From NCBI RefSeq assembly GCF_963667985.1, contig NZ_OY764081.1, positions 1,647,599-1,711,598 of the forward strand: a DNA stretch of 64,000 nt, given 5' to 3'. The position numbers and the translations under genes were made by a program. Below are positions 42,034 to 52,458 of the stretch, in pieces. The first letter of the stretch is position 1. Every line of letters begins with the position of its first letter. Below the pieces are notes generated by a model. The model had not been told where the DNA came from and did no database searches. It saw nothing but the letters and a program-made list of their open reading frames with translations. The DNA comes from an uncultured Methanocorpusculum sp. (GTDB taxonomy: Archaea > Halobacteriota > Methanomicrobia > Methanomicrobiales > Methanocorpusculaceae).

Positions 42034-42474
42034 GTGATGTCATATCTTGACAAAGACATTATTGTCGGAAATAAGTTGTTCATCATCCCTGACGCAGAAC
42101 TTTACCACTTTGGTGTATTGACCTCTAATATTCATATGGCTTGGATGCGGGCAGTTTGTGGTCGATTAGAAATGCGTTACAGTTATTCAAATACCATCGT
42201 CTATAACAATTTCCCCTGGCCCAATCCCACCGAAGCCCAAAAATCCGCCATTGAACGCGAAGCTCAATTGGTATTAGATGCCCGCGCCCTGTATCCTGAA
42301 TCAAGTCTCGCCGACCTCTACGATCCTGTGACGATGCCGCAGGGACTGCGCAAGGCGCACGAACGCTTGGATAAAGCAGTCGAGAAAGCATACGGCAGGA
42401 CGTTTGAGAACGAAGCAGAGATTGTTGCCTATCTCATGGAAGAATATCAAAAATTAGTGACGAAAAAAGAGTAA
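42034..42474 (+). pseudogene. Remnant of an MmeI-like restriction-modification enzyme (C-terminal 146 residues)
   Basis: The frame encodes only the C-terminal target-recognition end of a type IIL (MmeI-like) fused methylase-nuclease: IIPDAELYHFGVLTSNIHMAWMRAVCGRLEMRYSYSNTIVYNNFPWP, then AQLVLDARALYPESSLADLYDPVTMPQGLRKAHERLDKAVEKAYG and VAYLMEEYQ. Intact family members have roughly 900 residues with nuclease and methylase domains before this point. None of that exists upstream, where a lipoprotein gene begins 18 bases away. This is therefore a decayed relic, likely of a mobile defence gene, 250 bases from tRNA-Ile. Confidence 0.85.
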
Positions 42475-42724
42475 TTGAACAAAGGGTTTAGGCAGCCATA
42501 AAATATTATATACGGTAATTTATCACCCTGAATTCACGCGAGCAAATCTTTGATTTGCGAACACGAAAATTCGCGGTTGGTTTTTCTCACGTTTCCACAC
42601 CCAGAAAACTCCTTTCCGAATTGGATTGAGGATAACACCGTGGAACTCCTATTTTTGGATCAGCAGTGAAAAGCACACGCTTACAGAGAGACAGAACTAC
42701 AACAACAAAAGTCAGAAAAAACAG
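42475..42724. other. Intergenic segment between the R-M remnant and tRNA-Ile
   Basis: 250 bases with no gene. It includes a perfect hairpin GCAAATC-TTT-GATTTGC (about 42541-42558) set between CACGCGA and CGAAAATTCGCG sequences. Possible debris of an integrated element or a stop signal for tRNA-Ile transcription; I cannot decide. Confidence 0.4.
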
Positions 42725-42798
42725 TGGGCCCGATGAGATTCGAACTCATGACCTCCCGGTTATCAGCCGGGCGCACCACCTAGCTATGCTACGGGCCC
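42725..42798 (-). tRNA. tRNA-Ile (GAT)
   Basis: Reverse complement: acceptor GGGCCCG/CGGGCCC with discriminator A, anticodon arm CCCGG-CTGATAA-CCGGG with anticodon GAT, T-arm ATGAG-TTCGAAT-CTCAT. A TATA box (CATATTTATATGG on the minus strand, about 42826-42838) is placed ~30 bases upstream. CCA not encoded. Confidence 0.97.
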
Positions 42799-42904
42799 CC
42801 TTTTACCTTACTACATAGGATGTGGCCATATAAATATGTTCTGAAATTCATTTCCTGCCTCCGACGTAGCCTTATTCTCTTATCATGCCAAACATTATGG
42901 AGAT

Positions 42905-44689
42905 ATGGCAGAAGAGACACCCAAGAAATACCTCCTTGGAAACGACGCTATAGCCCATGCTTGTCTCGAAGCGGGCATCGACTTTGTTTCCGGGTATCCC
43001 GGGACCCCGTCATCCGAGGTAGTTGACCGACTGCGTGCCGAAAAAAACCCCTGGTACTACTTAGAATGGTCAGTTAACGAAAAAGTCGCGTTCGAAAATG
43101 CTCTGGCCGCGAGCTGGTGCGGCCTTCGGTCGATCGTCACGATGAAGCATGTCGGCCTGAACGTCGCGGCAGACCCCCTTATGACCTCGTCCTACACCGG
43201 GACGAAAGGCGGCTTCGTCGTTCTTTCAGCCGACGACCCGTTCGCGCACAGTTCGCAGAACGAACAGGACTCGAGGATGTATGCGAAGTTTGCCCAGATC
43301 CCGTGCCTGGATCCCTCCTCCGCCCAGGAAGCGCATGACTTTACCAAGGCTGCATTCGAACTCTCCGAAAAGTTCGCGCTTCCGGTTCTTCTTCGCCCGA
43401 CCACAAGGATCTGCCACTCGAAAGGGGATGTCCGGCTCGGCGAGCCCGCGCCTTCGACACGGAAAGGCGAGTTTGTCAAAAACCCGAAGCAGTACGTCGT
43501 GATCCCGGCAAACACCCGTCCGCTGCACGCGATCCTCACGAAAAAACAGCCTGAGGTCGCAAAATACTTAGTGGAAGCCGGTCTCAACTCTGCAGAGATC
43601 CGCGGGAAAAAGGCCGTCATCGCCGGAGGGATCTCCATCTCCTATGTCGAGGAGATCATCCCGGACGACGTCTCGTTCATCAAGATCAGCGCATATCCGA
43701 TCGACCGGAACTGGCTTGCGGAGATCCTTGCAAAACACACCGAGGTTCTCGTTGTGGAAGAGCTTATGCCAGTCATCGAAGAAGCGGCACTCCAGGCTGC
43801 GTCCTCGACGGTCGTTCACGGAAAACTTGACGGCTATCTGCCTCACGAGGGAGAATACTCTCCTGCCCTTATCGCCGGAGCATTTGAAAAGGCAGGTTTT
43901 TCGAAAAACACCTACCCTGCCCCGCCGGAAATGACCCAGGTCGCGGTCCGCCCCCCGATCCTTTGTGCAGGATGTCTCCACCGCTCGGTCTTCTACGCAA
44001 TGAAAAAGGTCTTCAAAGACGGCGTGTTTCCCTCCGACATCGGCTGTTATACGCTCGGTCTCCAGCTCGGCGCGGTCGACACGACGATCTGCATGGGAGC
44101 TTCGATCACGGTCGGCTCGGGAATAGCCCACTCCTGCCCGGGAACCGATGTGGTCTCCACGATCGGCGACTCGACCTTCCTCCACACCGGTGTGAACGGG
44201 CTCATCAACGCGGTGTACAATAATACAAATCAGATCGTGATCATTCTGGATAACCGGATCACCGCTATGACCGGCCACCAGCCGAACCCGAACACGGGTC
44301 TGACCGCGACCGGCGAGGAGTCGCCGAAAATCTCGCTCGAAGAGCTTGCGAGAGCCTGCGGCGTCTCGTATGTGGAGTCGGTCGATCCGTATGATCTGAC
44401 CTATCTTCTTGCCACTCTCCGGGAAGCAAAGGAAAAACCCGGCGTAAAGGTCATCATCGCGAAACAGCCCTGCGTTATCATGAACAATCGGCTCGGGATC
44501 AAACGGAACCGGTACGTCGTGGACGCGGAAGCGTGTACAAAATGTGGAGCCTGCCTGAAGTACGGCTGTCCGGCGATCGAGACCGATGAGACCGGCGCTG
44601 CAAAGATCACGGCTCTTTGTACGGGATGCGGCGTCTGCGCTGATATCTGTCCAACAGGTGCGATCCACCGCGGAGGTGCAAGACAATGA
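42905..44689 (+). CDS. iorA: Indolepyruvate:ferredoxin oxidoreductase, alpha subunit
   Basis: 594 residues. It oxidatively decarboxylates aryl pyruvates (or the reverse) to acyl-CoA with reduced ferredoxin. N-terminal pyrimidine-binding domain FVSGYPGTPSSEVVDRL (about 22-38); the TPP domain with GCLHRSVFYAMKK, DIGCYTLG and the TPP-Mg motif IGDSTFLHTGVNGLINAVYNNTNQIVIILDN (about 422-452); C-terminal two-[4Fe-4S] ferredoxin CTKCGACLKYGC and CTGCGVCADICP. GGAGAT precedes the ATG. Overlaps iorB by 4 bases (ATGA). Confidence 0.96.
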   Translation: MAEETPKKYLLGNDAIAHACLEAGIDFVSGYPGTPSSEVVDRLRAEKNPWYYLEWSVNEKVAFENALAASWCGLRSIVTMKHVGLNVAADPLMTSSYTGTKGGFVVLSADDPFAHSSQNEQDSRMYAKFAQIPCLDPSSAQEAHDFTKAAFELSEKFALPVLLRPTTRICHSKGDVRLGEPAPSTRKGEFVKNPKQYVVIPANTRPLHAILTKKQPEVAKYLVEAGLNSAEIRGKKAVIAGGISISYVEEIIPDDVSFIKISAYPIDRNWLAEILAKHTEVLVVEELMPVIEEAALQAASSTVVHGKLDGYLPHEGEYSPALIAGAFEKAGFSKNTYPAPPEMTQVAVRPPILCAGCLHRSVFYAMKKVFKDGVFPSDIGCYTLGLQLGAVDTTICMGASITVGSGIAHSCPGTDVVSTIGDSTFLHTGVNGLINAVYNNTNQIVIILDNRITAMTGHQPNPNTGLTATGEESPKISLEELARACGVSYVESVDPYDLTYLLATLREAKEKPGVKVIIAKQPCVIMNNRLGIKRNRYVVDAEACTKCGACLKYGCPAIETDETGAAKITALCTGCGVCADICPTGAIHRGGARQ

Positions 44690-45267
44690 AAAAGAGTTTT
44701 GATGTTCTGATCGTCGGTATCGGGGGACAGGGAACGATCCTTGCCTCGAATGTTCTGGGTGACGCCTGCGTGATCGAGGGCCGTCATGTCCGGGGGGCCG
44801 AAACGCATGGAATGTCCCAGCGCGGAGGATCGGTGGAAACACACATCCGGATCGACGGTAAATTCGGCTCTCTGATTGCTCCGGGAACCGCAGATCTGCT
44901 GATCGCGTTCGATGTCCTTGAGGCATTGCGCTATCGTCACTTCCTCAAAACCGACGGCGTGATGGTAGTGAACCGCGAGATCGTTGTCCCGACCTCGGTG
45001 TTTTCCGGAAAACAGCCCGTCCCGACAATTGATGATGTCGAGGCAGAACTGAAAGCAGGTACGGCAAAGGTGATCCTAGTAGATGCTACGGGTATTGCCG
45101 CCAAGGCAGGAAATCCCCTTGCGGCAAACGTCGTTCTGCTTGGCGCCGCGTCGGATAAACTTCCGCTTGCCGCTGAATCTCTTTCCGAAGCGGTTCGCCG
45201 CAATGTTCCGCCAAAGACCGTTTCCGTGAACGAAAAGGCATTCGATCTCGGAAAAGAAGCTGTATAA
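44686..45267 (+). CDS. iorB: Indolepyruvate:ferredoxin oxidoreductase, beta subunit
   Basis: 193 residues of the gamma-type 2-oxoacid oxidoreductase domain: DVLIVGIGGQGTILASNVLGDAC (about 5-27), RGAETHGMSQRGGSVETHIRI (about 37-57), and PGTADLLIAFDVLEALRY. The GGQG and S/THGMxQRGG motifs are diagnostic. It pairs with IorA, to which it is translationally coupled, and the pair is complete. In methanogens Ior is used in aromatic amino acid metabolism. Confidence 0.96.
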   Translation: MKKSFDVLIVGIGGQGTILASNVLGDACVIEGRHVRGAETHGMSQRGGSVETHIRIDGKFGSLIAPGTADLLIAFDVLEALRYRHFLKTDGVMVVNREIVVPTSVFSGKQPVPTIDDVEAELKAGTAKVILVDATGIAAKAGNPLAANVVLLGAASDKLPLAAESLSEAVRRNVPPKTVSVNEKAFDLGKEAV

Positions 45268-45395
45268 GCTTCTCTTATTTTTTCAGAATCATTGTCGATA
45301 CTTTTTTTGAGTCTCTGCCTCTCCACACAAAACGAGGATGTATTTTACGCTTGAAATCTCACGGATAGGTATCTGAAAGCACAGAGGGCAAACAA

Positions 45396-46120
45396 ATGTT
45401 AAAAAAATTCGTTACTATACATAATCGGGACATCAATATCCCCGCCGTCGTGTGGGGAGAGAATACGGGGAATCTCTATATTGCCGTTCACGGGAGCATG
45501 TCGAACAAAGAGGATGACGTGATCGCGGTTTTTGCAGAGGAGGCGGTCGAAAAGGGGTATCAGGTCCTGAGTTTCGATCTGCCGGAACATGGTGAACGGT
45601 CAAAAGAGGCGTATCCCTGTAAACCTGAGCCTTGCGTAAGCGATCTTACGGCAGTTTATCGGTATGCCCAGTCGATCGCGGATCATATCAGTTTTTTCGG
45701 CTGCAGTATGGGCGTTTATTTCGGTCTGCTGGCATATTCCAATATTCATATCGAACAAAGCCTGTTTCTCTCCCTCTTGTAGATATGGAGAGAATCATCG
45801 ATGGTCTGATGACGAGTTTCCATATTTCAGAGAAAACGCTGGAAGAAGAACAGGAAATTGTTCTGCCGGTTGGCATAACGCTCTACTGGGATTACTACTG
45901 TTATGTGAAAACACACCCAATCGGTTCCTGGAACGTACCGACACGGATACTCTATGGGGAAAATGATGCTATGATTCCTTTTGATGAAGTGTCCGCTTTT
46001 GCTGAGAAAAACTCAGTTGTCCTTGACGTTGCGAAAGGAGGGGAACATTATTTCCATACGGAAGAACAGCTGGGATCTGTTAGAAACTGGCTGAAAATGA
46101 GTATTGATTGCACAAAATAA
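45396..46120 (+). pseudogene. Alpha/beta hydrolase gene with a one-base frameshift
   Basis: The first frame (45396-45782) encodes the N-terminal half: LYIAVHGSMSNKEDD, VLSFDLPEHGERS and the nucleophile-elbow-like FFGCSMGVYFGLLA (Cys in place of Ser in GxSxG). It stops at TAG 45780. The second frame continues without loss as VDMERIIDGLMTSF ... VPTRILYGENDAMIPFDEVSAF (acid residue) ... GGEHYFHTEEQ (catalytic His) to 46120. Adding one C in the TCCCTC run at about 45771-45775 restores SPLVDMERI. Either a recent mutation or a sequencing error. The whole would be ~241 residues. Substrate unknown. Confidence 0.85.
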
Positions 46121-46362
46121 TACAACCCTCAATTTTTCTTATGATTATTCTCTGTTGAACTGCAATTCATATTGGAATTCCCGCTCTTTTGGAAAAAAGT
46201 GGATTTTCAGAGAATTTCCCGAATATCCATTATTATTTAATTTTCTCAAGAATATATGGTTTTCGAACAATTATCATGGTTATTCATGCTGAAATAGAGT
46301 AACTATCCACATTCCTTAATGATTAACTATAATTACTGCACATCCATATGAATATATGAATA

Positions 46363-48065
46363 GTGGTGATTGGCTTGGTCAGACATGCATTCTCAATAAT
46401 ATCCCTCCTGTGTTTCACAATACTATGTGTATGTGCTGCCGGCTGCATAAATCCTCAATCAGCTGATCTGCAGTCCGTTTCCGAGGAGCAGGTAAATGAT
46501 ATGAACGACGCTCTTCTTCCGGTAATCAGTATCGTCGAAGATGAGATGGATTCGGTTACGTCTTCTCTTTGGGAAACTGCCCGGGAACTGGACGGTATTC
46601 CAGCCGATGATCCGGCAGTAACGCTTGCCTTGTATAAACTCAGAAGTGAGATCCCTTTTTCGATCGAGATAGGCAGATTCGATAAAAACAATACGCTGAT
46701 CACCACGACCAGATACCTTGATCCATGGTGGGTCCCGGGCGAAACGAAGTCCAGACTCAATTATCCGGTGGAGGTACTTGAAGCTGCAGGCCCCTGCTGC
46801 GTGGTATCGGATTTCTATCAGTATCAGGATGGAGACCGCGGCCTAATGATCATAACGCCCGTGTATGATGCCAATGGTGAATATGACGGTGTTCTCAGGC
46901 TTTCCTACGACATTGACAGTTTATTCTCCGGACTGACTGAATACCTCAAGAATGAGTACGGATATACGTTATGGGCAATGCATACCACGGGACTGAAGTT
47001 CTATGATGAAAATACCGTGGAGATTGGCAAATATCTGACGGATGATCCGGAATATCAGACGCCCGAACTTCAGAACATGGTGAATGCCGTCCTGAAGAAT
47101 CAATCAGGAAACATTTCGTATCCCTTCTATGATACCTCCAGAGGTGAAGAGACTCAGATAAATGCGGTTTGGAACACGGTGGATCTTGGATGCGAAAAAG
47201 AGTGGCGTGTCGTTCTTACCGATAGCGTTCCCGAAAGTACGCAAACCGGCAGATCAAATGTCACCGTAGAGGAACTGAAAGCATTCGTCGAAAATGCATA
47301 TGTGTATGCGACGAAGGTAGGGAAGACCCAGGCTTTGACGGCGTTCAATGATCCGGACGGGGAATTCATAGATGACGAGCTGTATGTCTTTGCCTATGAT
47401 ATGAACGGGACCGTCCTGTCTCTGCCTTATCAGCCTGATCTGGAGGGGAAAACCGCTGGTATCTCCAGGACACAACCGGGATAAAGTATATTCAGCGCAT
47501 GACTGCCCGGGCAAACCTTTGGGGCGGGTTTGTGCTTTACCTGTATGAAAACCCGTTTGACAATTTTGCGAGTGAACTGAAGCTTTCCTACGTGATGGCA
47601 GTCGACGATACATGGTTCATCGGCTCGGGCATCTATCTTGAGGACCAGCCGTTTTCCGACACGTTCTATATCGACTGGCAAAAACGCGAGGACCTTGTCA
47701 GTCAGGTGCGGGGCATGGATTATCTCACGATTGTTGAAGGAATTCCTGCAGTCCTGGATATGATCAATGATCCAAAGAGCGAGCTGAATGGGCAGGAGGG
47801 ACTGTATCCGTTTGCAATTACGGAAAACGGCACGATGCTGGCATACGCGATGAACCCATCTCTGGTTGGGACCAATCAGCTGAGTATGAATAATTCGTAC
47901 GGCATGTCGGTCATGCGTGAGGTAATTTCTTTGTCAAAGGAAGGCGGCGGACTGATGTACAGCAAGGTCTGGAATCCGGAAACGATGACGGAAACATATG
48001 TCCTGATCTACGTGGAGCCGGCAGACGATACCACATATTTCGGCAGTATGCTGATTCTTGAGTGA
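46363..48065 (+). pseudogene. Secreted Cache-domain lipoprotein gene with a one-base frameshift
   Basis: GTG start at 46363 (second GTG 46366). A signal sequence with lipobox (LLCFTILCVCAAGC) is followed by a large extracellular dCache-like region (ALYKLRSEIPFSIEIGRFDKNNTLITTTRYL ... GVLRLSYDIDSLFSG) and a C-terminal single-Cache module: GKTQALTAFNDPDGEFIDDELYVFAYDMNGTVLSLPYQPDLEGKTAGI. The frame then stops at 47484; the next frame continues QDTTGIKYIQRMTARANLWGGFVLYLYENP ... SYVMAVDDTWFIGSGIYLE. Inserting one C near 47466 restores DLEGKTAGISQDTTG. Total ~568 residues. Likely an extracellular ligand-binding protein without a signalling domain. Confidence 0.82.
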
Positions 48066-48171
48066 CTGTCTGTCTGCCCTACCTTTTTTGATTTTTTAGA
48101 ATCTCCCGATTAGAGACCCAAAACTAATCGGCACGTTAAGACAAAAGAGATGAAAATGAAACCTGCTGAAT

Positions 48172-48333
48172 CTACTTCATCAGCAGATGGTTTGCCAGTT
48201 TGATAAACAGACACTCTCCTGTGCTCAACTCATAGAAGGTATCGGCTTTTTTATCGATTTTCGCATCGGTACGCCAGAATTTACACTGCTTGCCCATGCA
48301 TCTCTCCTGTGTCATTGGACAAATAAAACCCAT
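48172..48333 (-). CDS. Small cysteine-rich protein (53 residues)
   Basis: Start ATG at 48333: MGFICPMTQERCMGKQCKFW, then a basic stretch RTDAKIDKKAD and TFYELSTGECLFIKLANHLLMK. Cysteines at 5, 12, 17 and 41, the first three spaced C-x6-C-x4-C as in small metal-binding folds. An internal ATG would give a 41-residue version but would lose two cysteines. It lies 90 bases downstream of argB on the same strand. Family not recognised; the Cys spacing and compact size argue for a real gene. Confidence 0.65.
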   Translation of the reverse strand: MGFICPMTQERCMGKQCKFWRTDAKIDKKADTFYELSTGECLFIKLANHLLMK

Positions 48334-48422
48334 TACTGAGAACTAGGACAGCAGGTCATAAATATGCATCGAAATTTGATTCCTTTCAGCTTATCGAAAT
48401 AAAAGTGGGAGGTGATATGGTA

Positions 48423-49310
48423 TTATAAGGAGATCATCGACGCTGTGATCATCGTCCCGACGCCGTCGTTAGTGAAAAGTTCCAGCAGCAGGTTATGCTC
48501 GGAATTTCCGTTCAGGATATGTGCTCCTTCAACACCGTGACGTACCGCATTTACGCTTGCCTCGAGTTTTGGGATCATTCCGCCGGAGATCGTTCCGTCT
48601 GACATCAGGGCATCCACGTTTTTCAGGGTGAGTCTGTGGAAGATCTCAGTCCGCTCTTTGTTCATAACACCGTCCACATCGGTGAGGGAAATCAGTTTGA
48701 ATGCCTTTAAGGCGACTGCAATTTCGCCGGCCATCGTATCGGCATTGATATTCAGGTCGTTTCCTTTCCGGTCGAGAGCGAGTGGCGAGATCACCAGGAT
48801 ATATCCGGCATCCAGCAGAGTCTCGAGAATGTTCGAGTTGATCTCCTTGACGTCGCCGACAAAGCCGAGATCCACCTCTACTTCTTCGTCTCCTACCATC
48901 ATTTTTCTGATCGGCGTCTTCTCTGCAATGACGAGACCTCCGTCGTTTCCAGAGATCCCAACCCCTTTGGCTCCGTTCTTTGCGATCATCGAAACGATCG
49001 TGTTGCCGATTTTGCCGGCAAGGACCATCTGGGCGATTTCGAGCGTTTCTTTATCCGTTACGCGAAGACCGCCGACAAATTTGGCCTCTTTGCCAAGTGC
49101 CTTCATCTTCTGCGTGATCTCCGGTCCGCCGCCGTGGACAAGGACCACACGCATGCCGACATAGTGGAGAAGGACCGCATCCTGAACGACCGAGTTCATG
49201 ATGGCCGGATCGACCATGGCGTGTCCGCCGAGTTTGATCACGATCGTTTTTTTGTGGAACTTCCGTATGTACGGAAGTGCCTCCATTAGTACACTTTGTC
49301 TATTGTTCAT
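48423..49310 (-). CDS. argB: Acetylglutamate kinase
   Basis: 295 residues. Amino acid kinase motifs: [10 protein letters not shown] (about 23-32), [19 protein letters not shown] (about 55-73), [45 protein letters not shown] (about 193-221) and [13 protein letters not shown]. Second step of arginine biosynthesis from N-acetylglutamate. The gene overlaps argJ by 4 bases, third of argC-argJ-argB. Confidence 0.96.
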   Translation of the reverse strand: MNNRQSVLMEALPYIRKFHKKTIVIKLGGHAMVDPAIMNSVVQDAVLLHYVGMRVVLVHGGGPEITQKMKALGKEAKFVGGLRVTDKETLEIAQMVLAGKIGNTIVSMIAKNGAKGVGISGNDGGLVIAEKTPIRKMMVGDEEVEVDLGFVGDVKEINSNILETLLDAGYILVISPLALDRKGNDLNINADTMAGEIAVALKAFKLISLTDVDGVMNKERTEIFHRLTLKNVDALMSDGTISGGMIPKLEASVNAVRHGVEGAHILNGNSEHNLLLELFTNDGVGTMITASMISL

Positions 49311-50470
49311 GTTGTATACTTCCCGTTGATCTCCACGTATTTTTCCGTGAGATCACAGCCCCAGGCCGTGGCCTGTTTGTTTCCTGACTCCAGAGTGAGG
49401 GTGAACACCACATGGTCGCCCGCCATCGCAGCTTTTGCCCGTATGAGGTCGGCCACGATGACGCCGTTTTTCACTAACGGAGTCTCGCTTTCTCCTTCAC
49501 TGATCGAAAGCGAAAGTTCTTCGACCGTAAATTCTACGCCGGAATATCCTGCGGCACAGACGACTCTGCCCCAGTTCGGATCTTCACCGTAGACGGCACT
49601 TTTCACGAGGGGGGAGGTGATGACCGCTTTTGCGATTTTTTCTGCGTCGCGTTCACGTTTGCAGCCGAGGACTTTTACCTCGAGCATCTTTGTCGCTCCC
49701 TCTCCGTCTGCTGCGATCTGCTTTGCAAGGCTGATGCAGACCGTTTCGAGCGCATTGGAAAATTCGGATGCAGAAACCTGTCCAGCTTCTCCGGTTGCGG
49801 TACAGAAGAGCGAGTCATTCGTACTCTCATCTCCGTCTACGACGACTCTGTTCAGACTCCGTTTTACTGCAGACTTCAGAGCGTCCTGAAGCTGTTTTGC
49901 CGGGACCTTGGCATCGGTATAAACGAAAGAAAGCATCGTTCCCATGTTCGGGGCGATCATCCCGGAACCTTTACAGATGCCGGTGACGGTAAATCCCTCG
50001 TGGCGCACGATTGCGTGCTTTTGCCGCGTGTCGGTTGTCATGATTGCCTTGGCCGCCGCAATTTCCGCTTCGGGTGAGTGTGCGAGCTTTCCGGAAACGT
50101 CTCCGGCCTGTCTTCTGATCAGATCAAGATCGAGATAGCGGCCGATAACTCCGGTGCTGGCGACCCCGCACTCGAGTTCGCTGATTCCAAGAACCTCAGC
50201 TCCGATCCCTGCCATCTTTTCAGCATCGGCAAGGCCCTGCTTTCCCGTGTATGCATTGGCACATCCGGAGTTCACGATGATTCCTGACAGTTTTCCGCGT
50301 TTGGTCCGCTCGGCCATCAGATTGACGACAGGGGCACGCACCTTGTTTTTGGTGAAGACTGCAGCTCCGGTTCCGGAGGCCTGGATGAGGGCAAGACCGT
50401 ATTTGCCCTCTTTGATACCCCAGGCGTTGACTCCTTCAACACCGCAAATGCTTTGAAATTCCTGCGTCAT
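49307..50470 (-). CDS. argJ: Bifunctional glutamate N-acetyltransferase / ornithine acetyltransferase
   Basis: 387 residues. Autocatalytic cleavage site in [21 protein letters not shown] (Thr of MGTM as the new N-terminal nucleophile, about residue 180), plus the downstream [21 protein letters not shown] and [15 protein letters not shown] motifs. It recycles the acetyl group from N-acetylornithine to glutamate, making arginine synthesis cyclic. The motif just before the Thr is NMG rather than the more usual NMA, a conservative change. Overlaps both argC and argB by 4 bases. Confidence 0.96.
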   Translation of the reverse strand: MTQEFQSICGVEGVNAWGIKEGKYGLALIQASGTGAAVFTKNKVRAPVVNLMAERTKRGKLSGIIVNSGCANAYTGKQGLADAEKMAGIGAEVLGISELECGVASTGVIGRYLDLDLIRRQAGDVSGKLAHSPEAEIAAAKAIMTTDTRQKHAIVRHEGFTVTGICKGSGMIAPNMGTMLSFVYTDAKVPAKQLQDALKSAVKRSLNRVVVDGDESTNDSLFCTATGEAGQVSASEFSNALETVCISLAKQIAADGEGATKMLEVKVLGCKRERDAEKIAKAVITSPLVKSAVYGEDPNWGRVVCAAGYSGVEFTVEELSLSISEGESETPLVKNGVIVADLIRAKAAMAGDHVVFTLTLESGNKQATAWGCDLTEKYVEINGKYTT

Positions 50471-51459
50471 GGGAACATCCCCGGCATTCTGAGACCTTCG
50501 GTTTCATCGAATCCGCACATGATGTTCATGTTTTGGACCGCCTGGCCTGCGGCTCCTTTCACAAGGTTGTCTATTGCCGATACGGCGACGAGTCTTGTTC
50601 CGTCATTTTCCAGCTCGAAGTTAATGTCGCAGAAGTTGGAACCTCTGACCCCTCCGAGTTTTGCAGGCTGAAGTCGGACAAACGGTTCGTTTTTGTAGAA
50701 GTCCTGATAGAGTTTCTGTATCATTTCCAGCTCCATTGGTTCGTTGAAGAGAATATGCGCAGTTGTTATGATCCCCCGTATCGCCGGGAGGAGATGGGGG
50801 GTGAAGTAGACATTTGCTTTAGATCCGAGGAACGCTGCTTCCTGACGCATCTCCGGCAGATGCCTGTGGGCTGTTATTTTATAGGGAAGGATATTTTCAG
50901 CAACGTTGGGGAAGTGCGTGGTCTCCGAGATCGAGTCGCCGGCTCCGGAAACTCCGCTCTTTGAATCATAGATTATCGTGTGGGCGAGTTTTGCAACCGG
51001 GGCTGCCGCAAGGGTTGCCCCTGTCGGGAAACAACCCGGGTTTGCGACGAAGCTTGCGTTTATTACCTCTTTTCGGTGAAGCTCTGGGATACCGTACGGC
51101 GCTTTGAAGTAATCTGAGTGTTTCACTCCGTAGGTTTTTTCATAGATCTCTCTTGGCAGACGGTAGTCTGCGGAGAAGTCGACGGTTTTGATGCCGCACT
51201 CTTTTAGTTTTCCGGCATACTGCATGGCAGCGGTATGGGGAACGGCGAGGAACGCAAAGTCTGCGTCGATGTTTTCAACCTCGGGATTTGTGTACTCAAG
51301 GTCGATGAGATTTTTCAGGTGGATGTGATCTTTGGTTACCGGGGTGCCTGCCAGCTTCCGTGACGTGGCACAGACTATGTCTGCTTCCTTATGCGTCAGC
51401 AGCAGTCTGATAAGGTCGCCCCCGGCATAACCTGATGCTCCGATAATCGCTATATCCAT
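50467..51459 (-). CDS. argC: N-acetyl-gamma-glutamyl-phosphate reductase
   Basis: 330 residues. NADP-binding [19 protein letters not shown] (about 4-22), substrate/His region, catalytic Cys in [20 protein letters not shown] (about residue 142), and [13 protein letters not shown], which lies in the dimer region. Third enzyme in acetylated arginine synthesis. It heads the argCJB operon; the 35-base gap before it contains the promoter facing minus. Confidence 0.96.
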   Translation of the reverse strand: MDIAIIGASGYAGGDLIRLLLTHKEADIVCATSRKLAGTPVTKDHIHLKNLIDLEYTNPEVENIDADFAFLAVPHTAAMQYAGKLKECGIKTVDFSADYRLPREIYEKTYGVKHSDYFKAPYGIPELHRKEVINASFVANPGCFPTGATLAAAPVAKLAHTIIYDSKSGVSGAGDSISETTHFPNVAENILPYKITAHRHLPEMRQEAAFLGSKANVYFTPHLLPAIRGIITTAHILFNEPMELEMIQKLYQDFYKNEPFVRLQPAKLGGVRGSNFCDINFELENDGTRLVAVSAIDNLVKGAAGQAVQNMNIMCGFDETEGLRMPGMFP

Positions 51460-51494
51460 ACGTAAATTATTGGTTTACAACTAGTTTAAAGATG

Positions 51495-52424
51495 TTATTC
51501 CCCGGACTCTTCCGCCGGAGTTTTTGTCTCCCGGTTCATGAGTTTTTCTGCAAGATCAGCAAAGATGCCGACCCGTTCCAATGAGAGTATCAGGTCCTCG
51601 GGAAGGGCGGATATTCCGAATATGGCCCCGGAAAATGCCCCGCATAAGAGTGATACGGTGTCGGCATTTCCGCCGCATGTGGAGGATATCCCAAGGAGTT
51701 CACACGGAATATAATATCGTCTGCAGAAAAAGACCGTTAGGGGAAGCGTCTGGTAAATGGAGGTGGTGTTTCCAATAATACTCACGGCGTCCGCCGTAGG
51801 CATCCCTGTCTTTTCAATTCTCACGGCATTGGCGATCTTTCCTGCAAGTAAAGGATCCATATTTTCTGCCGCGGTCTGAAGTGCTGTGAATCCCGCTTCA
51901 ACATCATGTGTCTCGAGAAGCGTGTTCAAAAGAAGAGCGAACCCGATCACGCCCGCATGTACTCCAGGATGTGTGTGGGTTACCGAACAGGCGGTCAAAA
52001 GCTCCTTTGCCATCTCTTTCCGGTCTTTGAAAGCGAGGGCAAAAGGTATTGCGAGACTAATGCATCCGTTACTGTCGGAATAGAGTCCGGACCCGGTAAG
52101 ATCGCCGGTCTTCTCCATTTTTTTGCATGCGGCAAATGTCGTTCCGTCAGGATATCTGAATTTCTGTAAGGTATAGGTCCTGAGAAGTTCTTTTGCATAA
52201 TTGGAATTGTCCCAGGCACCTTCTGCAAGAATACGCGAGGATATAAGGATCAGCTGGCCGTCGTCGGTGTACTGACCCGGGAGGAGATCATGATTGGGAT
52301 GGCCTTTATATGCCCTGGCAAAGGAGGGTTCTGTTGAAAAACGTGCGGTGGTCGTCTCGCTCGGCATCCCGAGAGCGTCACCAAGGATAGCTCCGACAAG
52401 ACATCCTTTGTAGTTATTGAGCAT
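51495..52424 (-). CDS. ADP-ribosylglycohydrolase family protein
   Basis: 309 residues. Metal-binding motifs of the DraG/ARH fold: CLVGAILGDALGMPSE (about 7-22), QYTDDGQLILIS (about 51-62, the T-D-D motif), and SSTCGGNADTVSLLCGAFSGAIFG (about 246-269, the G-x-D-T motif). It should remove ADP-ribose from proteins or small molecules. No dinitrogenase-regulating (draT) partner is present, so a nitrogenase role is not shown. Divergent from nop5 with 34 bases between them. Confidence 0.9.
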   Translation of the reverse strand: MLNNYKGCLVGAILGDALGMPSETTTARFSTEPSFARAYKGHPNHDLLPGQYTDDGQLILISSRILAEGAWDNSNYAKELLRTYTLQKFRYPDGTTFAACKKMEKTGDLTGSGLYSDSNGCISLAIPFALAFKDRKEMAKELLTACSVTHTHPGVHAGVIGFALLLNTLLETHDVEAGFTALQTAAENMDPLLAGKIANAVRIEKTGMPTADAVSIIGNTTSIYQTLPLTVFFCRRYYIPCELLGISSTCGGNADTVSLLCGAFSGAIFGISALPEDLILSLERVGIFADLAEKLMNRETKTPAEESGE

Positions 52425-52458
52425 GATGTATTATTGATAGGGGTTTGTGTTAACTGTT

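Noticed and set aside
42541..42615. Possible CRISPR leader or repeat near the R-M remnant
   Set aside because: Only one hairpin is present; there are no regularly spaced direct repeats or cas genes in the window.
51495..52424. Nitrogenase-regulating DraG
   Set aside because: Only the glycohydrolase fold is supported; no draT or nif gene is in the window, so a broader family name is safer.
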